This document shows, one piece after another, positions 10,159 through 22,520 of a DNA stretch of 64,000 bases. A model generated the notes under the pieces. That model worked only from the letters and a program-made list of their open reading frames with translations. It did not search any database and was not told where the DNA came from. Every line of letters starts with the position of its first letter. Position 1 is the stretch's first letter. Source of the stretch: Ixodes scapularis (lineage: Eukaryota; Arthropoda; Arachnida; Ixodida; Ixodidae); contig NW_024609958.1 of NCBI RefSeq assembly GCF_016920785.2, positions 2,232,001 through 2,296,000 of the forward strand. Reading direction: 5' to 3'. The position numbers and the translations under genes are program-made.

Positions 10159-10472
10159 ATATATCAACAAATGAAACACTGCTTCCGCTTGTCTTCTTAT
10201 ACTGGTGCCCTTCCATCATTGCCTTCAAATTCGTATGTTGCCATTTGATGGGATAGATAGAAAAAAAAGGAAACTTTGCTTGACCTAACTAAATATGGTA
10301 ATCACCAAATACGAATGTAACGTATATGTAACGATACATTCCATTATTTTAACTGTAACGGGAACGAGTTCCTTTTTCACAAATGGAACTTGTAACGGGA
10401 ACGCGTTCCAAAAATTCGAAGGAACGAGGAACGAGCTTTCGTTACTTTTTTGAGGGGAACACTGGGGTAAAG

Positions 10473-10740
10473 TATATTTTGCTATCAAAGTCAAGACCTC
10501 TGACAATCGGCAGAACGTCCAAATCGCCGCCAATATCCTTTCAGACCAAATGCCCAAATGTAAAAAACGAAAAAAAAACAACAACATTTTTTTAATTACC
10601 AATTTTTTCATAACGTTTAGTTACTTTCATTTTTACTCTCCGTCGGTTTGCCAATCTCAGCCTTTCCAGTTCGAAAAAACGCCTACCTACTTGCATGTCT
10701 GCTCACTGCAGCTCGTTTCGTTGGCGTTGGAAGCCGGTGA
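10473..10740. other. No gene recognised
   Basis: AT-rich flank right of the hAT target site. Nothing identifiable. Confidence 0.5.
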
Positions 10741-10744
10741 AACA

Positions 10745-11175
10745 GTAGTGAGTTTTACCGCCGAATTCAGAAACCTCACTCCAACTACACTCACACTGAA
10801 GGACCCCTCCACTTCCTCGAGGAAGGTGCGAGGGCCGGCGCTGGCCAATCGCGAGGACGCATCCGCCGTCGCGATTGGCCAGCGCCGGCCCTTGCGCCTT
10901 CCTCGAGGAAGTGGAGGGGCCCTTGAGTTTGAGTGTAGTTTGAGTGAGGTTTCTGAATTCGGCGGTTAGTATTGCATATACGAGCGAACGCAGGCGCTGT
11001 GTGTTCGCGTTTGCTTTGCGTGTTCCACGCTGCGCATGCGCGGATCCCAAAATTATGGTCTTGGATGACGCATGGCGATGAGGCACGCGCACAACGTGGG
11101 GCACGCAACTCTGACGCAAACGCACACCACTTGCGTTTGCTTCTATGCGCAATACTTAAACTCTCCAGTAAGGTA
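10745..11175. mobile_element. MITE with GTATTGC termini, interrupted by a foldback element
   Basis: The left terminus (AGTGAGTTTT interrupted, then AGTATTGCATATACGAGC) is mirrored by the reverse complement of the right (GAGAGTTTAAGTATTGCGCATAGAAGC), and both run on into AACGCA-type motifs. A second member lies at 11,762-11,957. Outer limits are approximate. Confidence 0.6.
10758..10965. mobile_element. 208-bp foldback element with about 100-bp arms
   Basis: Nearly the whole element is an inverted repeat (CCGCCGAATTCAGAAACCTC at each end, few mismatches, tiny loop). TTA flanks it on both sides (10,755-10,757; 10,966-10,968). A 3-bp TTA duplication fits PIF/Harbinger-type insertion. It sits inside the terminal repeat of the 10,745 MITE. 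Confidence 0.8.
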
Positions 11176-11761
11176 CAATCCCATACCCGCTGCAGCACTA
11201 CGTTGGGACAGTGAAGAGTGTTGATTGCATTTAGAAATTACATTTCGCGTGCCATGATCGGGAGAGCTCAGCCGTGCCCGCTGAGCAGGAGAAACGAGGG
11301 ACCCTCACTAGAGCGGTTCCCGTTACCGCCGCGGGAGGGCGAGCGTCGAGCTGGAGACGCGAATGGAATCCTCATCTTAGTCCGAATAGCTCTGACTTCC
11401 AAGAGGGAGCCAAACCCTAATGAAAGAAAAGAAACGCATTAATCTTGAGGCGAATGTCGCAATGATTGAGAAACATATCCTGGAGATTGCATTGTCAGCA
11501 ATGCCATCAATTCAATCGACGCCGTTTTGCACTTGCGAGGCGCACGTCGCAAAGGGCAAATGTTATTTTCCGTCGACTTTATTGTCCGCCAGAGAGACCT
11601 TGCACACCATCAAATTTTCTTTGCGAAAGCTGGCCTATCTTTCTATAAGATAGAAGAAAAAAACACAGTTTTGAACAGACAGAAAAAAGGAGTAATATCC
11701 CGAATCACTGCTCGCCATTGCAACAATGCACGACGGGAAAAGCGAACGGCGCATTAGGCAA

Positions 11762-11957
11762 TAGTGAGTTCTAGCATTCCGTAAAGGAGTGAACGCAAGC
11801 CCTGTGCGTTTGTGTTAGCTTCGCATGTTCCACACTGCGCGACCCTAAACTGCGCCCTTAGAATGTCGCATCGCGACTTTGCGCATGCGCAGCGTGAAGA
11901 ATGCAACGCTAACGCAATCGCACAGCGATTGCGTTTGCTCGTATATACACTCACTAA
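11762..11957. mobile_element. Second member of the GAACGCA-type inverted-repeat MITE
   Basis: The left AGTGAGTTCTAGCATTCC...GAACGCAAGCCCTGTGCG is mirrored by the reverse complement of the right AGTGAGTGTATATACGAGCA...ACGCAATCGCTGTGCG. It is related to 10,745-11,175. Confidence 0.6.
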
Positions 11958-12375
11958 TTTTGCGGCACGGCGCGGCGATTGAAGTTACACTATACACTGT
12001 TTTTTAATACCGTCAATACACTAAAGATCGAACCAATATTCGTTCCCACTAATAGATTCAAGTTCTCACATCTCGCACTATCTTTTACAAATTGGAATTC
12101 TCTTACTAACGAAGTTGGTATCAAACGTCATCATTTTGTATTTCGCAAAAAAAAAAAAAAGCTTAATTGTGCTTTTCCGATTTTTTTCTATCTTCTTCGT
12201 TTTATTAGTCTTTATTGAGTGATACCTATCTCAATGTCTAATTTTATTTCGCCTATCTAAAATACTTTATATGTATACGCGCGAACATCGCTCTGCCTAT
12301 TAAAGTTGTCTTCAAGTAATCTGTATTCTGCTCGAAATGCTCAACTCCACTTGAGTGATTTCCTCCTATTAGGAA

Positions 12376-12532
12376 GTTTTTGTAGACCGCGTTTCCCCGT
12401 CCGCTAATAACTCGGCGACGAAGAAACCGCTACTGCGCCTGAAAGCCGACGGCCTTGGCTGTAGAGTTCCAGGTATCGTAGAGGGTTGCGGAGATCTTTG
12501 CGGGATGGCGAAAACGATTTACGAAAACCCCC
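12376..12532. mobile_element. Foldback-family copy in duplicon A
   Basis: Shares terminal GTAGACCGCGTTTCCCC and spacer text with the element at 1,746. Duplicon B (about 17,590) lacks this insert between CTTCATTTCC and TTGTCTTGCC. Confidence 0.55.
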
Positions 12533-15039
12533 TATTTTCTTGACTATGTCTAGCTTTGTTGCACATGCCTAAATTTTGCTTATGTATATGTGTGAACCTT
12601 TTTTTGGGGCAGCGTACGGGCAAAACGGAGTGAACGCAATTTAAACTTACAGCATTAATTGGTTTCTTAACTTAACGCGCTGGAATTTACTACAGAGGTG
12701 GTTGAAACTGGTGCATTCATTAATTCAGACTGCGACTACATTGAATTTCCGGAGAAAAATAAATAAATAAAAACTAATTTCGTTTATGAAAAAACTATCG
12801 CTAAGCCTTTAATCTCTGAATCATACAGAAAAGTATTGACGGCTATTCTGGCGTTTAGTACGATTGAAAAAGTCGTGAAATATAAAAATAGAATTGGCTT
12901 ACCTATTCTTCACTTTATTTGGCCCATATAGGGGCCACAGTACCACATTAATTTTAGTGTGCATTCAAAGTATGGGGAAAAACTGTTTTAGATCTTTCTT
13001 GGTTTATTCAGGTGAGCAAATCTTTCCACGGTTTTAGTGAAAACGTCCAACAACTCCAGGCACCTTTGTAGTAAATCCCAGAGCGATAAGTTTAGAAACC
13101 GATTTAAACGTGAAAAAACAGTGAGTGCGCAGGCGAGCTGGTGGAAGTAGATCATGATGCAGAATACCTGAGGCTGTGGTAAAAGCTGGGAAACTTGGTC
13201 GAAGAAAAAAGACAGGGGAAAAGAACATCTCAGACTCAGCGTCTCAATCTCAGATTTAAACAGACAGCTTGAATTGCGTTCAATCCATTTCGCCCGCGCG
13301 GTATATTCCAAAACTCTTTTCAGACTTTCTGTATTTTCGCACTTCCCCCATGTAATACCTTCCTAGGAATGTCATTGAGGGTTACAACCTTGAAATTGAA
13401 CTTGACCGTCTTTCGCGGACTGGAGTACGTGGACTATACATGTTCGAAAGTTTAAATTTTACACTGATATCTACAGGTGCGGACTAGAGCTGTACGTAAT
13501 CCGTTAAAAGTACCGATATTACTTGGAATTCCTTATAGGTACCAGTAACTTTGTAAGTAATCTCTTTTCTTATTTAGTAAGAGAATGATTGTTATCTATT
13601 ACATTTGGTTTTCCTTCACGACGAAAAAAAAAAGAAGAAAAGAGCGGGAATATAAAACACCAACAACAACATACAAAACGCAAGGCCTGGCGTACTTCGG
13701 ATGCTAAAATCTTTCTTCACCTCAAACCTCGACAATTGGAATTCTATTTTTCGTGGTTGTTCATAAATTGTAACTCGCAAGCTAGCTGGGCCTCGCCGAA
13801 AGGGGAAGTACACTGATACAGAGCACCGGACTCTCGACGCAAACAACAGTAGACAAACTCTGGAAGCCAGTGTTTCCTTCTAACTAAAAAACTGACCAAG
13901 TGCACGCAAGCTGGTGTCGCGGATTTGTGCGCCCCTTTACTTTTTGTCCCTTCACTTTTTTTGCTTTCGAAGACGCGGAGAGGACATAAAACAACCGACG
14001 ACTGCGCGCTCGCAAAAGTTCGAGACAATTAACAATGTCCTCTTCGGTTATAATGACGACTGATATCTGTATGTCCCAACAGGAGGAGACACTCCGTTTT
14101 CCGCCGAATAATGTTCAAAACAAAAACCCACTGAAAAGGATGTGACATTGACTGGCAAGCTGCTCAAAATGTATTAGAACACATCATCTTTGCGAGATAC
14201 GAACGCTTACTTGATTTTGTGCTGCTTTTCACCTAATCTTCTACAAGCTTCAATTTGCTTGCATCCCTGTCACCCTTTTCGTGTGTCATGTTTTTGTTTT
14301 AAATTTACTATATCAGGATACGTTATAGGTAATATATGGTAACTTTCAGCGATGATGGTACAGCGGTAATAAAATCGCGCTCCATAGCTCGTGAAAGTCC
14401 GGCGTCACAATGAAGGTGCTTGCTGACATCTTCCGGGAGTGGAAGTATGAGGTAAGATTGTTGTGTAGCTCGTATTTCAAAAAAATAAGAATTAAGGCTG
14501 TCGCTGTGGGGGGACGCTGCCATTGCCTCACCTAAAAAAACACTTAGCTGAAGAACACTGAACTGTGGGATCGCCGACGTGTGCTGCATGCGTTTTGGAC
14601 GCCATAAAGAAACGGTAGGCACGGCATACGTGCGTCTATATTCGTTTTATTGGACGTTATATTTTCGTTTTATGAGGGATTATTTGATGTTTCTGTCATT
14701 ATATATTAAAAAAACTTAATCCTCTTATTTACCGACGTCTCAACCAAGACACGACGTGTGCGCAGAGCAAAAGGAAGATTGATATAGTAGCATAATTTTT
14801 AATTTATTTGTAATGTGCAATTACTATTCCTTGCTATTTTCCTACACCACTGTTTTGCAATATTTGCAGGCTAAAATATGTTTATATAATATATTGACAT
14901 GCATTATTTTTTACTCGAGGTTTTAGTACCCTTATTACAATGCTTATTGCTTTTCGATTCCAACAGCCTCAAATTCCGAGTGTAACAACAAAGCATTGCG
15001 CTATCAACAGGGCAGAGAGCCGTTCCTTGTTGCTCAAGA

Positions 15040-15186
15040 AGTACGCTGTGCATACGCCAGGCACTCGTGAGTGCCTCCACTGAAAGGGTATTCAGCGCGG
15101 CGGACGACATCTTCACTAATAAACGAGGCAAGACGTGCGACTATACTTTCGAGAGCCAGCTGTTGCTCAGTGTCACTAAAGTGTGA
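15040..15186 (+). pseudogene. hAT transposase C-terminal (dimerisation) remnant
   Basis: Translated in the frame of 15,055, it gives VSASTERVFSAADDIFTNKR, closely resembling the conserved S-x-E-R-x-F-S-A-A-G region of hAT transposases (family hAT dimerisation, C-terminal). It ends at TGA 15,184-15,186. I could not join upstream transposase sequence in this frame, so the gene is broken. Position and strand fit hAT-2. Confidence 0.75.
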
Positions 15187-15344
15187 CTGGTGGCAAGAGT
15201 AAACGCTTCCACAACACTCTTGTGTCTTTGTCTTGCCCTTGAATAGCAAGGTAGAAAGTAACGCCGAGAAAGTAACGAATTAATTTTTGGGGTAACGGTC
15301 ACTTACTTTTGTGGAAGGCTAATCGTAAATGTAATTTAGCAGGG

Positions 15345-15432
15345 TACGTTGTTGGGCTAGTTGGTTCATCTTAGTAAAACACATAAAATAGCGCAAGAAA
15401 CACAAGGACAAGAAGTATACAGGACAAGTGCT
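15345..15432 (+). repeat. PLE-end fragment
   Basis: Contains TTGTTGGGCTAGTTGGTTCAT and ACACAAGGACAAGAAG, shared with 35,117-35,190 and 52,630-52,650. Interpreted as the end of a Penelope-like element nested in hAT-2. Confidence 0.5.
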
Positions 15433-18400
15433 AATTAAATGTAATTAGTTGTAATCTAGCGTTTTGTAATTTTAAATGTAATTCCTTGCTTTTTTTAGTA
15501 ACGTGTACAAATCTAGTGTGGACCATACAGGTATTTTTATTTTCAGATTATGACAAGACCTGCTGAAATTTGAGAATGAGAGACTAAGTTAACGATGAGT
15601 AATGTGGGATACAAGCATCTTTGTGAGCTAAAGTCGGGGTCACACTGCTCGTATACCATTAAAAAACAGTGTGCAAACACGGGTCACCACCATATCCCTG
15701 TTTCGAATGCAGAGTGTCAAGGTTCTCCTTGAACTCATTGCCATGCGGAATAGGCCTCCTGCTCTGCCCAGGTGGCGCTCCGAAAAAAAAAGGACTTGTT
15801 AGGACTTGTTCTGCGTACTACAAACTTGAGCGTCTCAAACTGTGACACATGTAGAAAGGTGCTTATTCTGGTGCGGAATGTGAAAGCGAGGAAGATACAA
15901 AAGAACAAAAAAACTAACACCGTCCAAGCACAGCTCAAAGCTAAGATGATAAGAGCGTGAACCATGAAACGCCTTATCACGCACTCCAAAAAAGAGGGAA
16001 AAAAATGTCGGGACGACCGATGTTTTGACGTCACCACGAGAGATAAGATGTGCGTACCCTTGCGGTGGTGACACGAATCTGGGGCCAAATTTCGACGTGT
16101 CGTACGTCACTTCCGCCAGGAGGGGACTCAGCGCCACACAAGGGGAGTGCCAACCCTTGGCAGGAGTCGTATTTTAAGTTGCGAAACACGGCACCAGGGG
16201 GCTCGCGGCTAACACGTTCAGCCTATACTGCAAATCTAACAATCTACGGCTAGAGGTATATGAAAACGTCTGGTGCTTGGAATAAAAGTTCTGCCTCCGG
16301 AATCTTATCCCTGGTCGCCTATTTTCACGGCACAGGCGATAGACCCCCTAGCAGCCACGCTCACGCCAAATTGGTTCTCGTAGTGATGGACGCAGCCGCC
16401 GCCCCACATGCGTACGCGCGCTATTGCATGCGTCACAAGAAGAAAAAAAACAGGTAGGGGGTCGCAAGTTTCCCCGTTTTTCTGGGACACTTTCGCAGTT
16501 CTCGCGATGCCAACAATTGGATTTCGGATACGAACGCCGCGGGTGTCATGTCCCGTCATTGACGTCCTTCGCCCCCTCCTCCTCCCCCCCCCCAAAAAAA
16601 AAAAAAAAAGAAAAGAGAGAAAAAAGAATAACTTACTATGCTTACAGCAGCTGATAACTTTCCAAGATCACTTGTCTGAGTTCAAGTCTATATGACTGCG
16701 CAACCGTACGCGAAAAGAAAATTTAAACTGTATAGAATCCTCCCCCCCCCCCCCCCCATCTTTGTTCAAATAACTCTGACTACTAAGAGCGGGCGAAACC
16801 ATAAAGATACAAAAATATACATTTATCTTAAGGCGAATGTGGCAATGCTTGAGAAATATACCTTGGGAATCGCATTGTCAGCAACGCCAAATAACGCAAT
16901 CAACGCCGTTTTGCACTTGCCAGACGCACTTCGCAGGCGGCAAGTGTTCATTTTCTATGATTATGTGGTCCACCTCAAAGACGTGGGCACCAACAAACCT
17001 TCTTTGCGAAACATCGCCTATATCTCCATAAAACAAAAATAAAAATACACAGTGTTTGAACAGACATGAAAACAAAATAATATTCCGAATTACTGCTCAC
17101 CATTGCATCGAAGCACGACGGGAAAAGCGAACGGCTCATTTGGCGATTTTGAGCCATGGTGCTGCGACTAGTCTCTCTCCAGCGCGCCACCTGTCCTAGT
17201 CGAAAGGTTCTCTACTCCGGTTCTCGATACCGTTAATGCACTAAAGATTGAACAAATATTCGTTAACGCTTATCGATTCAAGTTCTCACCTCTTTCACTC
17301 ACTTTTACAAACTGGAACTCTCTTTCTGACGAAGTTGCTACCGAAGGTGATCCTTCTGTGTTTCGCGAGAAATGCTTAATTCTGCTTTTATATTTTTTTT
17401 CTTTGTTTTTGTTTTGAATTTGTTTTGTTCTTTTAGCTTTTATAAAGTGATACAAACTTTAAGGTCTAATTTTCTTTCCCTTGTTTAACATAGTTCGCAT
17501 GTATACTTGTGAACATTGCTCTGCATATTTAAATTATCTTCAAGGAATCTGTATCTTACGCAAAATCCTGAACTTCACTTCCTTCATTTCCTTACGTTGT
17601 CTTGCCTATATCTAACTTCGTTCCGCTTGCTTAAATTTTGCCTATATATATTTGTGAGGTTTCTTAGTGAAGCGTGGACGGAATGAACTGAATTCATTTT
17701 CAACTGACTGCATAAATCGGTTTCTTAACATATCGCGCTGGGATTTACTAAACAGGTGCTCGAAGCTGGTGCATTAACTAATTGAGAGTTTGAATACATT
17801 AAAAAACCCGCAGTTAAAAGAAAGAAAAGGAAAACAGATTTTGTCTATGAAAACAATTTCGCGAATTCTTTTACATCAAAATAATCAGAAAATTGCTGAA
17901 TGCTATTCTGGAATTTATTATTATTAAACAAATGTGAAATGGAAAGAAAATGGAATTTCCATACCTTTTTGCCACTTCATTTCGCCCCAATAAGCGCCAC
18001 ATTAAACCATGATATTTTTAAGTACACATGCAGAGCATAGAAGAAACAGTTTTTGATTTTCCTTGATTTATTCAGACGAGGTAATATTTCCTCTACAATT
18101 TTAGCGAAACCGTTCAACAACTTCAAGCACCTTTGTAGTAAAAGCCAGAGCGATAAGTCAAGAAATCGATTTATGCGGTCAAGTTAAAATCCCTACAACC
18201 CATTTCGCCCGCGCTGTATACTCCAAATAGTGTTCCATACTTTCTGTATTTTGGCACTTTCCCTCATGTAATAAATTCCTAATAATCACATTGAGGGCGA
18301 AGAACTCGAACTTGAATTTGACCGTCTTTCGCGGACTGGAGTACGTGGACTATAGAAGTTCGAAAGTTTGAAATTTTACACTGTTTATATTAAAGTGCTG

Positions 18401-18520
18401 ACTACACATATTTCCTTTTTTTTAAAGATAACGACAAGACGTGCCAATTTTTGTGAATGAATGACTATATTAATGATAATTTATGTAGGATACGAGCATC
18501 TTTGTGAGCTAAAGCCGAGG

Positions 18521-19096
18521 CAACGTTACTAAAACAGTCAGTTGGGAAACTCCCATAGAGACAGCTTTGAAAAAGTGGCCCCAATCTGTCTCCGAGCACC
18601 GAGCTGGTGACGAACACAACGCCACCATTTCTCCCGCAGCGGCCACTCGAGGAACTGCACGTGGCTTTTATTTTGGCTTTAAGAACACATACAGCGGAAG
18701 AGGTTACAGGGGTGCCACCCCAGCGTCCCCGGCGGACGCGCCGCGTCGAACTATCCGAAGTTAAAATGCTCCTAGGTCGGGACGCGCTACTTGAAAGCCC
18801 CGCTGAGGCATGGTTTTATAAAAACAATATTAATTGTGCCGCAAAACCCTGCAAACTAAAGATTTTAAAAACATAACGCGCCCCTCTTTTTGTACTAAAC
18901 TCAAATAAATTTCATACAAAAAGAGTCTTTTCCGTTTGTTTTTACGCCAAAACAGGCTTTCAAAAAGCTCAAGGTGACCACAGTACAGACACGTGACAAA
19001 GAGTGGCGCTGTTGTCGCATTTAGCTCGGTCTCGGTGGACGCCAGCGGCCCAGGTTTCGACGGCGAGTTTCCCAACTGAGTATTTTAGTAACGTTG
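18521..19096 (+). mobile_element. 576-bp non-autonomous DNA transposon, 8-bp TSD
   Basis: Termini CAACGTTACTAAAA..CAGTTGGGAAACTC are mirrored at the right end (about 32 bp, two mismatches). The TSD AGCCGAGG is perfect (18,513-18,520; 19,097-19,104). Copy E has the empty site at 30,685-30,692 and copy A an equivalent at about 15,630. CA termini with an 8-bp TSD fit P- or hAT-like elements; I cannot choose. The interior shares a core with 61,870-62,100. Confidence 0.88.
18884..18925 (+). terminator. Hairpin enclosing an AATAAA polyadenylation signal
   Basis: CTCTTTTTGTA (18,884-18,894) pairs perfectly with TACAAAAAGAG (18,915-18,925), and AATAAA lies in the loop (18,904-18,909). The related copy at 62,058-62,096 keeps CTTTTTGTA, AATAAA (62,076-62,081) and TACAACAAAAAG. 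Confidence 0.5.
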
Positions 19097-20099
19097 AGCC
19101 GAGGTCACAGTACTCGTACATCAAACAAAAGGCAGCCTGAAACACGAGTCACAGCAATATGCGTGGTTCGAACTCCGCCTGCCAAGTTTCTTCTTGAACT
19201 CATTGCCATGCGGGATAGGCCTCCGGCTCTGGCAAGATGGAGCTGCCAAAAAAATGAACTTGTTAGGACTTGTTTGGCGTGGTACAAACTTGAGCGTCTC
19301 AAACTGTGACACATGTAGAAAGGTGCTTATTCTGGTGCGGAATGTGAAAACGAGGAAGATACAAAAGAACAATTTTTTTTTTAACGCTCTCGAAACACAG
19401 GTCAAAGCTTAGACGATAAGAGCGCGAACCAAAAAACGCCTTGTCACGCGTTCCAAAGAAAAAAGGGGAAAAAATACAACGTCGGGTACGCCAGATATTC
19501 TGACGTCACCACCCAGATGTAGGAGAGGCGTACCCTAGCGGTGGTGGCAAGGATGTCGGACCATATTATGACGTGTTGAACGTCACTACCGCCTGAAGGG
19601 GACTCAGCGCCGCACAAGGGGGTGCAAACCCCTGGCGGCAGCCGCATTTCAAGTTGCCAAACTCGTTACCGAAGGGCTCGCGGCTAACACGTTCAACCAC
19701 TAAAGCTGTATTAACACGCCTGGTGCTTGAAATACAAGTTCTGGCAGCAAATCTTTCTAGGCTCCATTCCCTTTCTGCAAAGATTTCCTGAACTCAAAAG
19801 AGGGTGTGCTGCTAAAGGACGATCGCTCCGGTTTTACCACACTGCTTTCTAACCACACGGAGTGTGCGTTTACACGGTGTTTCATAAAGTCACACCAACA
19901 TATTCTTGTAAAGGGAACGTATCCAATCGTATCGACAATACATACAATATATAATTAAAATATTTAAGAAATATGCTTTGTATTAATTTCAAGCAAGATA
20001 AAACTATATCTACGTATATATAATAATTATTATTCTAGCTTGTTCTCTTTCAAACAGACTGTAAAACCAGAATTATTCACTAATTCTGTTTTTTTTTTC

Positions 20100-20600
20100 T
20101 GGTTAATTCCTAATTCTATTTAGAAGCAGGAAATAAGGTGTCATACACTTTCAACCTTTGGAGGCCAGGAGAGGAGAGGATATTGGACGACACGGAAATC
20201 CTACCAGGCGAAAATGATAGAGAAAGGAACTTTGGAGTTAACACCAATCCTTTCCTTATCCAACTGTTAACAAGTTATTTGGACAACCATGCTGACTTTC
20301 TGGTCACAAGGGCTGGTGGAAGTGGGCTGAAGATGGCGCTGATGATCGACCAGAGGCCGGTGTTGCGTCATGCAAGCACTCCATTTTATTTTAAATATTA
20401 GGTGGCATAGTAATATTATATTGGCGTCATTTACTTTGGAGAAGTCAGCCCGGCAAACCCACACTCTGACAAACTTAAAACAAGCACAAAAGGCTAGCTA
20501 TGTCGAGCCTTTTGGGGAGAATCACAATGCACCCGAATACGAAAGTACTAAATTAAGTGGTCGCTAAACAAATCTGACAGAATAAAGTAAACTGCTCTGC
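20100..20600. other. Rear duplicon segment, no gene
   Basis: A short frame at 20,138-20,401 is only partly matched in copy E (32,590-32,870), where it is broken. I treat it as non-coding. Confidence 0.4.
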
Positions 20601-22372
20601 TCATTAATATTGAAGGTGATATAATTAAGCTACTTGCTCTAAGTAGTGGACACTGGAAGCGTACTATAAAGTGAGAGTCCTAAGCGTAATTTTTGTAAGG
20701 TTATTCATCGTAATCTCATCAAGTTGGTCCATTTTATTATTGAATGCCGGAAAGAAAGGTGGTAGTAGCATATTTGCTGTATTGATGGGGCGCATGTTGT
20801 TCTGCGTGTTTTCAAGAAGGTGGAGGCAGGGGCATTTAATGCGCTATCGCTAGCTGTAAAATTTTTGTTGCTGTAAATAAATCGTACGGAGCGGTTTTGG
20901 GTATTTTTATATATAAGTTCTAAGAATAACTGACGGGGATTCCTCTAATATCATGGTATCAGTTTGTCCACGAAAGCACCTTTGATATTACACTGGAGCA
21001 GTTTTTCGCGATCCTTACCGGGTTGCAAAATCATTAAGGGCACATGCAGAAATAAACGATAATCAGTTACAGGCAACAGATTACTTGTAAGTCATTGGTT
21101 TTTTAAGTAATTTTACACTTGCCTCATTACATTTTCGCGACAGCAGTTTATACAGTAATTTAATATCAAATATTCTTTAATTTATTTTTAAGTTTGCTCG
21201 TTACTTTTATAAAAACATAAACCAACTACGGCAGTTAATTCTATATCTCCAGTTGATTGACAGTGCATATTTAACGCTAACTGGAGCATGCAATAGAAAT
21301 GTGACCTTATGCAAAGTAGCACACCTCTTCGTGTTTTTGTTTCTAGCCACGAGTATACTTTTATTGGTATATTTTACTGAAATCAGGTGAAACCTCGAGT
21401 GAATCATCAGGAGATATCACATAGTCGTAATCGATTGCATGGGCCAGTAGATTTTAAATCATAACCACTTTAATAGTATGTGCACTCTGTGTGACTGCAC
21501 GGGATTTAGCATACGCACGAAGAGCCAAGGTTAGAAAATTACGTTTGCTGTTCATGCTCCTCGAAGCTCCGCAAATTTAAAGTCATTATAGGGTGGTTTG
21601 GTCGTATGTGTTCTGTTCGTGCCGACAACACCTACACCACCGAATAATAACTCGGTTTTATAGGGTGACGGCCATCAGTGACCGCTTGTCCTGCTGCCGC
21701 TCGAAAGTCCCTTCACGCGCTCTCTGCACGTGCACGCGCGTCGTGCTCGTCGTCTTCGGTCCGCCAGTTCAATCGCGATCGATTATGACAGTATGTAACG
21801 TAATTTTCGTCCTGTTTTATTTAAACTCAGTAACCAAAATTCGTAAAACCTCGCACAGCATTTTTATTTTTCGCTTGAAGGTTTTCTTTTTTGGTACTTT
21901 GCGAGGAAAGACAGCGCAGTTTACGAAATGACATGAACACGAGCTTATGTCAGCCGAAAAATGTTTGAAGTGTACGAGGAAGCAGTGCTTGCAACGAAAG
22001 CTGCTCCTGAACCTGTGCTGTTGCGTACATGCAACGTCCGATACAGCAAGCTTCGCCCTCAGCGCGAGCTCTCTGCCTTCGACGGCGTTTCGGAGTCTCG
22101 TTAGTACGCAGCCAAAGCACGACGGAAGGCAGAGGGCCAGAACTAGATGAGCTTCGACTGCAACCTTACCCTAGCTGCTACAGACAAATTAGATGAACCC
22201 TAGAATATAAGACACTAGAATATTCTTTGGTCGACATGCTGGAGCGTGCTGGTAACGTTGGAGGCGTAAAAGAAAAGAATCATTAAGGGGATGAAGAGTA
22301 GAAACACCACCGAACTAGATAATTGAATTTTTATGGTAAACATTTTGAATAAACCCCCCAATTATCGCGAAG

Positions 22373-22376
<4 letters not shown>

Positions 22377-22406
<30 letters not shown>
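22377..22406. repeat. (TA)n microsatellite at the PLE 3' end
   Basis: Uninterrupted TA dinucleotides directly abut the PLE 3' region (minus-strand element). Confidence 0.95.
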
Positions 22407-22407
<1 letters not shown>

Positions 22408-22481
22408 GGTAAGAAGGTTCAACGGGCCGGTTGGACGTAAAACGAAAGTGGAGGAGATCCAGGAAAGGCCTTTCTTTACTG

Positions 22482-22520
22482 CACCGACGTTTCAAGCGGG
22501 GACCGCTTTTCTTCAGGGTG
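22482..22520 (-). ncRNA. Hammerhead ribozyme-like motif, copy 1
   Basis: Minus strand: stem I CACC / GGTG, core CTGAAGA, stem II AAGCGG-TCC-CCGCTT, GAAAC and GTC. ACGT within GAAACGTC would give the minimal self-complementary stem III known from PLE hammerheads that act as dimers (family knowledge). The fold was made by eye. Confidence 0.7.

Larger units (their letters stand above)
3208..10464. mobile_element. hAT-type element (about 1.2 kb of its own sequence) split by Gypsy-1
   Basis: The left end CAGTGTTGTGCGGAACG and the reverse complement of the right end CAGTGTTCCCCTC share the CAGTGTT terminus. Both subterminal regions are rich in GGAACG/GTTCC motifs, a hallmark of one hAT group. The 8-bp target-site duplication GGGTAAAG is perfect at 3,200-3,207 and 10,465-10,472; 8 bp is diagnostic of hAT-like insertion. 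Removing Gypsy-1 (4,107-10,158 plus one ATAT) leaves about 1,201 bp. No transposase domain is seen, so it is non-autonomous or eroded. Confidence 0.85.
13485..15515 (+). mobile_element. hAT-2, 2,031-bp degenerate hAT transposon
   Basis: Ends TAGAGCTGTACGTAA and, reverse complemented, TAGATTTGTACACGTTA. The 8-bp duplication is GTGCGGAC (13,477-13,484) against GTGTGGAC (15,516-15,523), one change. Paralogous copies B (about 18,396) and E (about 30,556) carry the unoccupied site (AGTGCTGACTA), proving insertion after duplication. A hAT transposase remnant lies near the right end, and a PLE-end fragment is nested at 15,345-15,432. Confidence 0.85.
11405..16260. repeat. Duplicon copy A (interrupted by hAT-2)
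   Basis: 11,405-12,370 and 12,540-13,484 match 16,640-18,400 of copy B along most of their length. 15,516-16,260 matches 18,400-18,512 plus 19,105-19,720 of B and 30,570-31,330 of E, including CACATGTAGAAAGGTGC and the GACGTCACCAC segments. No real gene is seen: frames such as that at 11,420 are not preserved in the other copies. It carries its own foldback insertion (12,376-12,532) and hAT-2. Confidence 0.8.
16640..21790. repeat. Duplicon copy B (most complete, interrupted at 18,521)
   Basis: The front (16,640-17,460) matches A, C and D. The middle (17,757-19,740) matches A and E. The rear (19,740-21,790) matches 31,330-33,880 of E closely, apart from a PLE block present only in E. In a few hundred compared bases near 20,930-21,300 versus 33,055-33,460, differences occur at only a few per hundred. 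No coding frame is conserved across copies. Poly-C (16,741-16,757) and poly-A tracts precede it. Confidence 0.8.
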
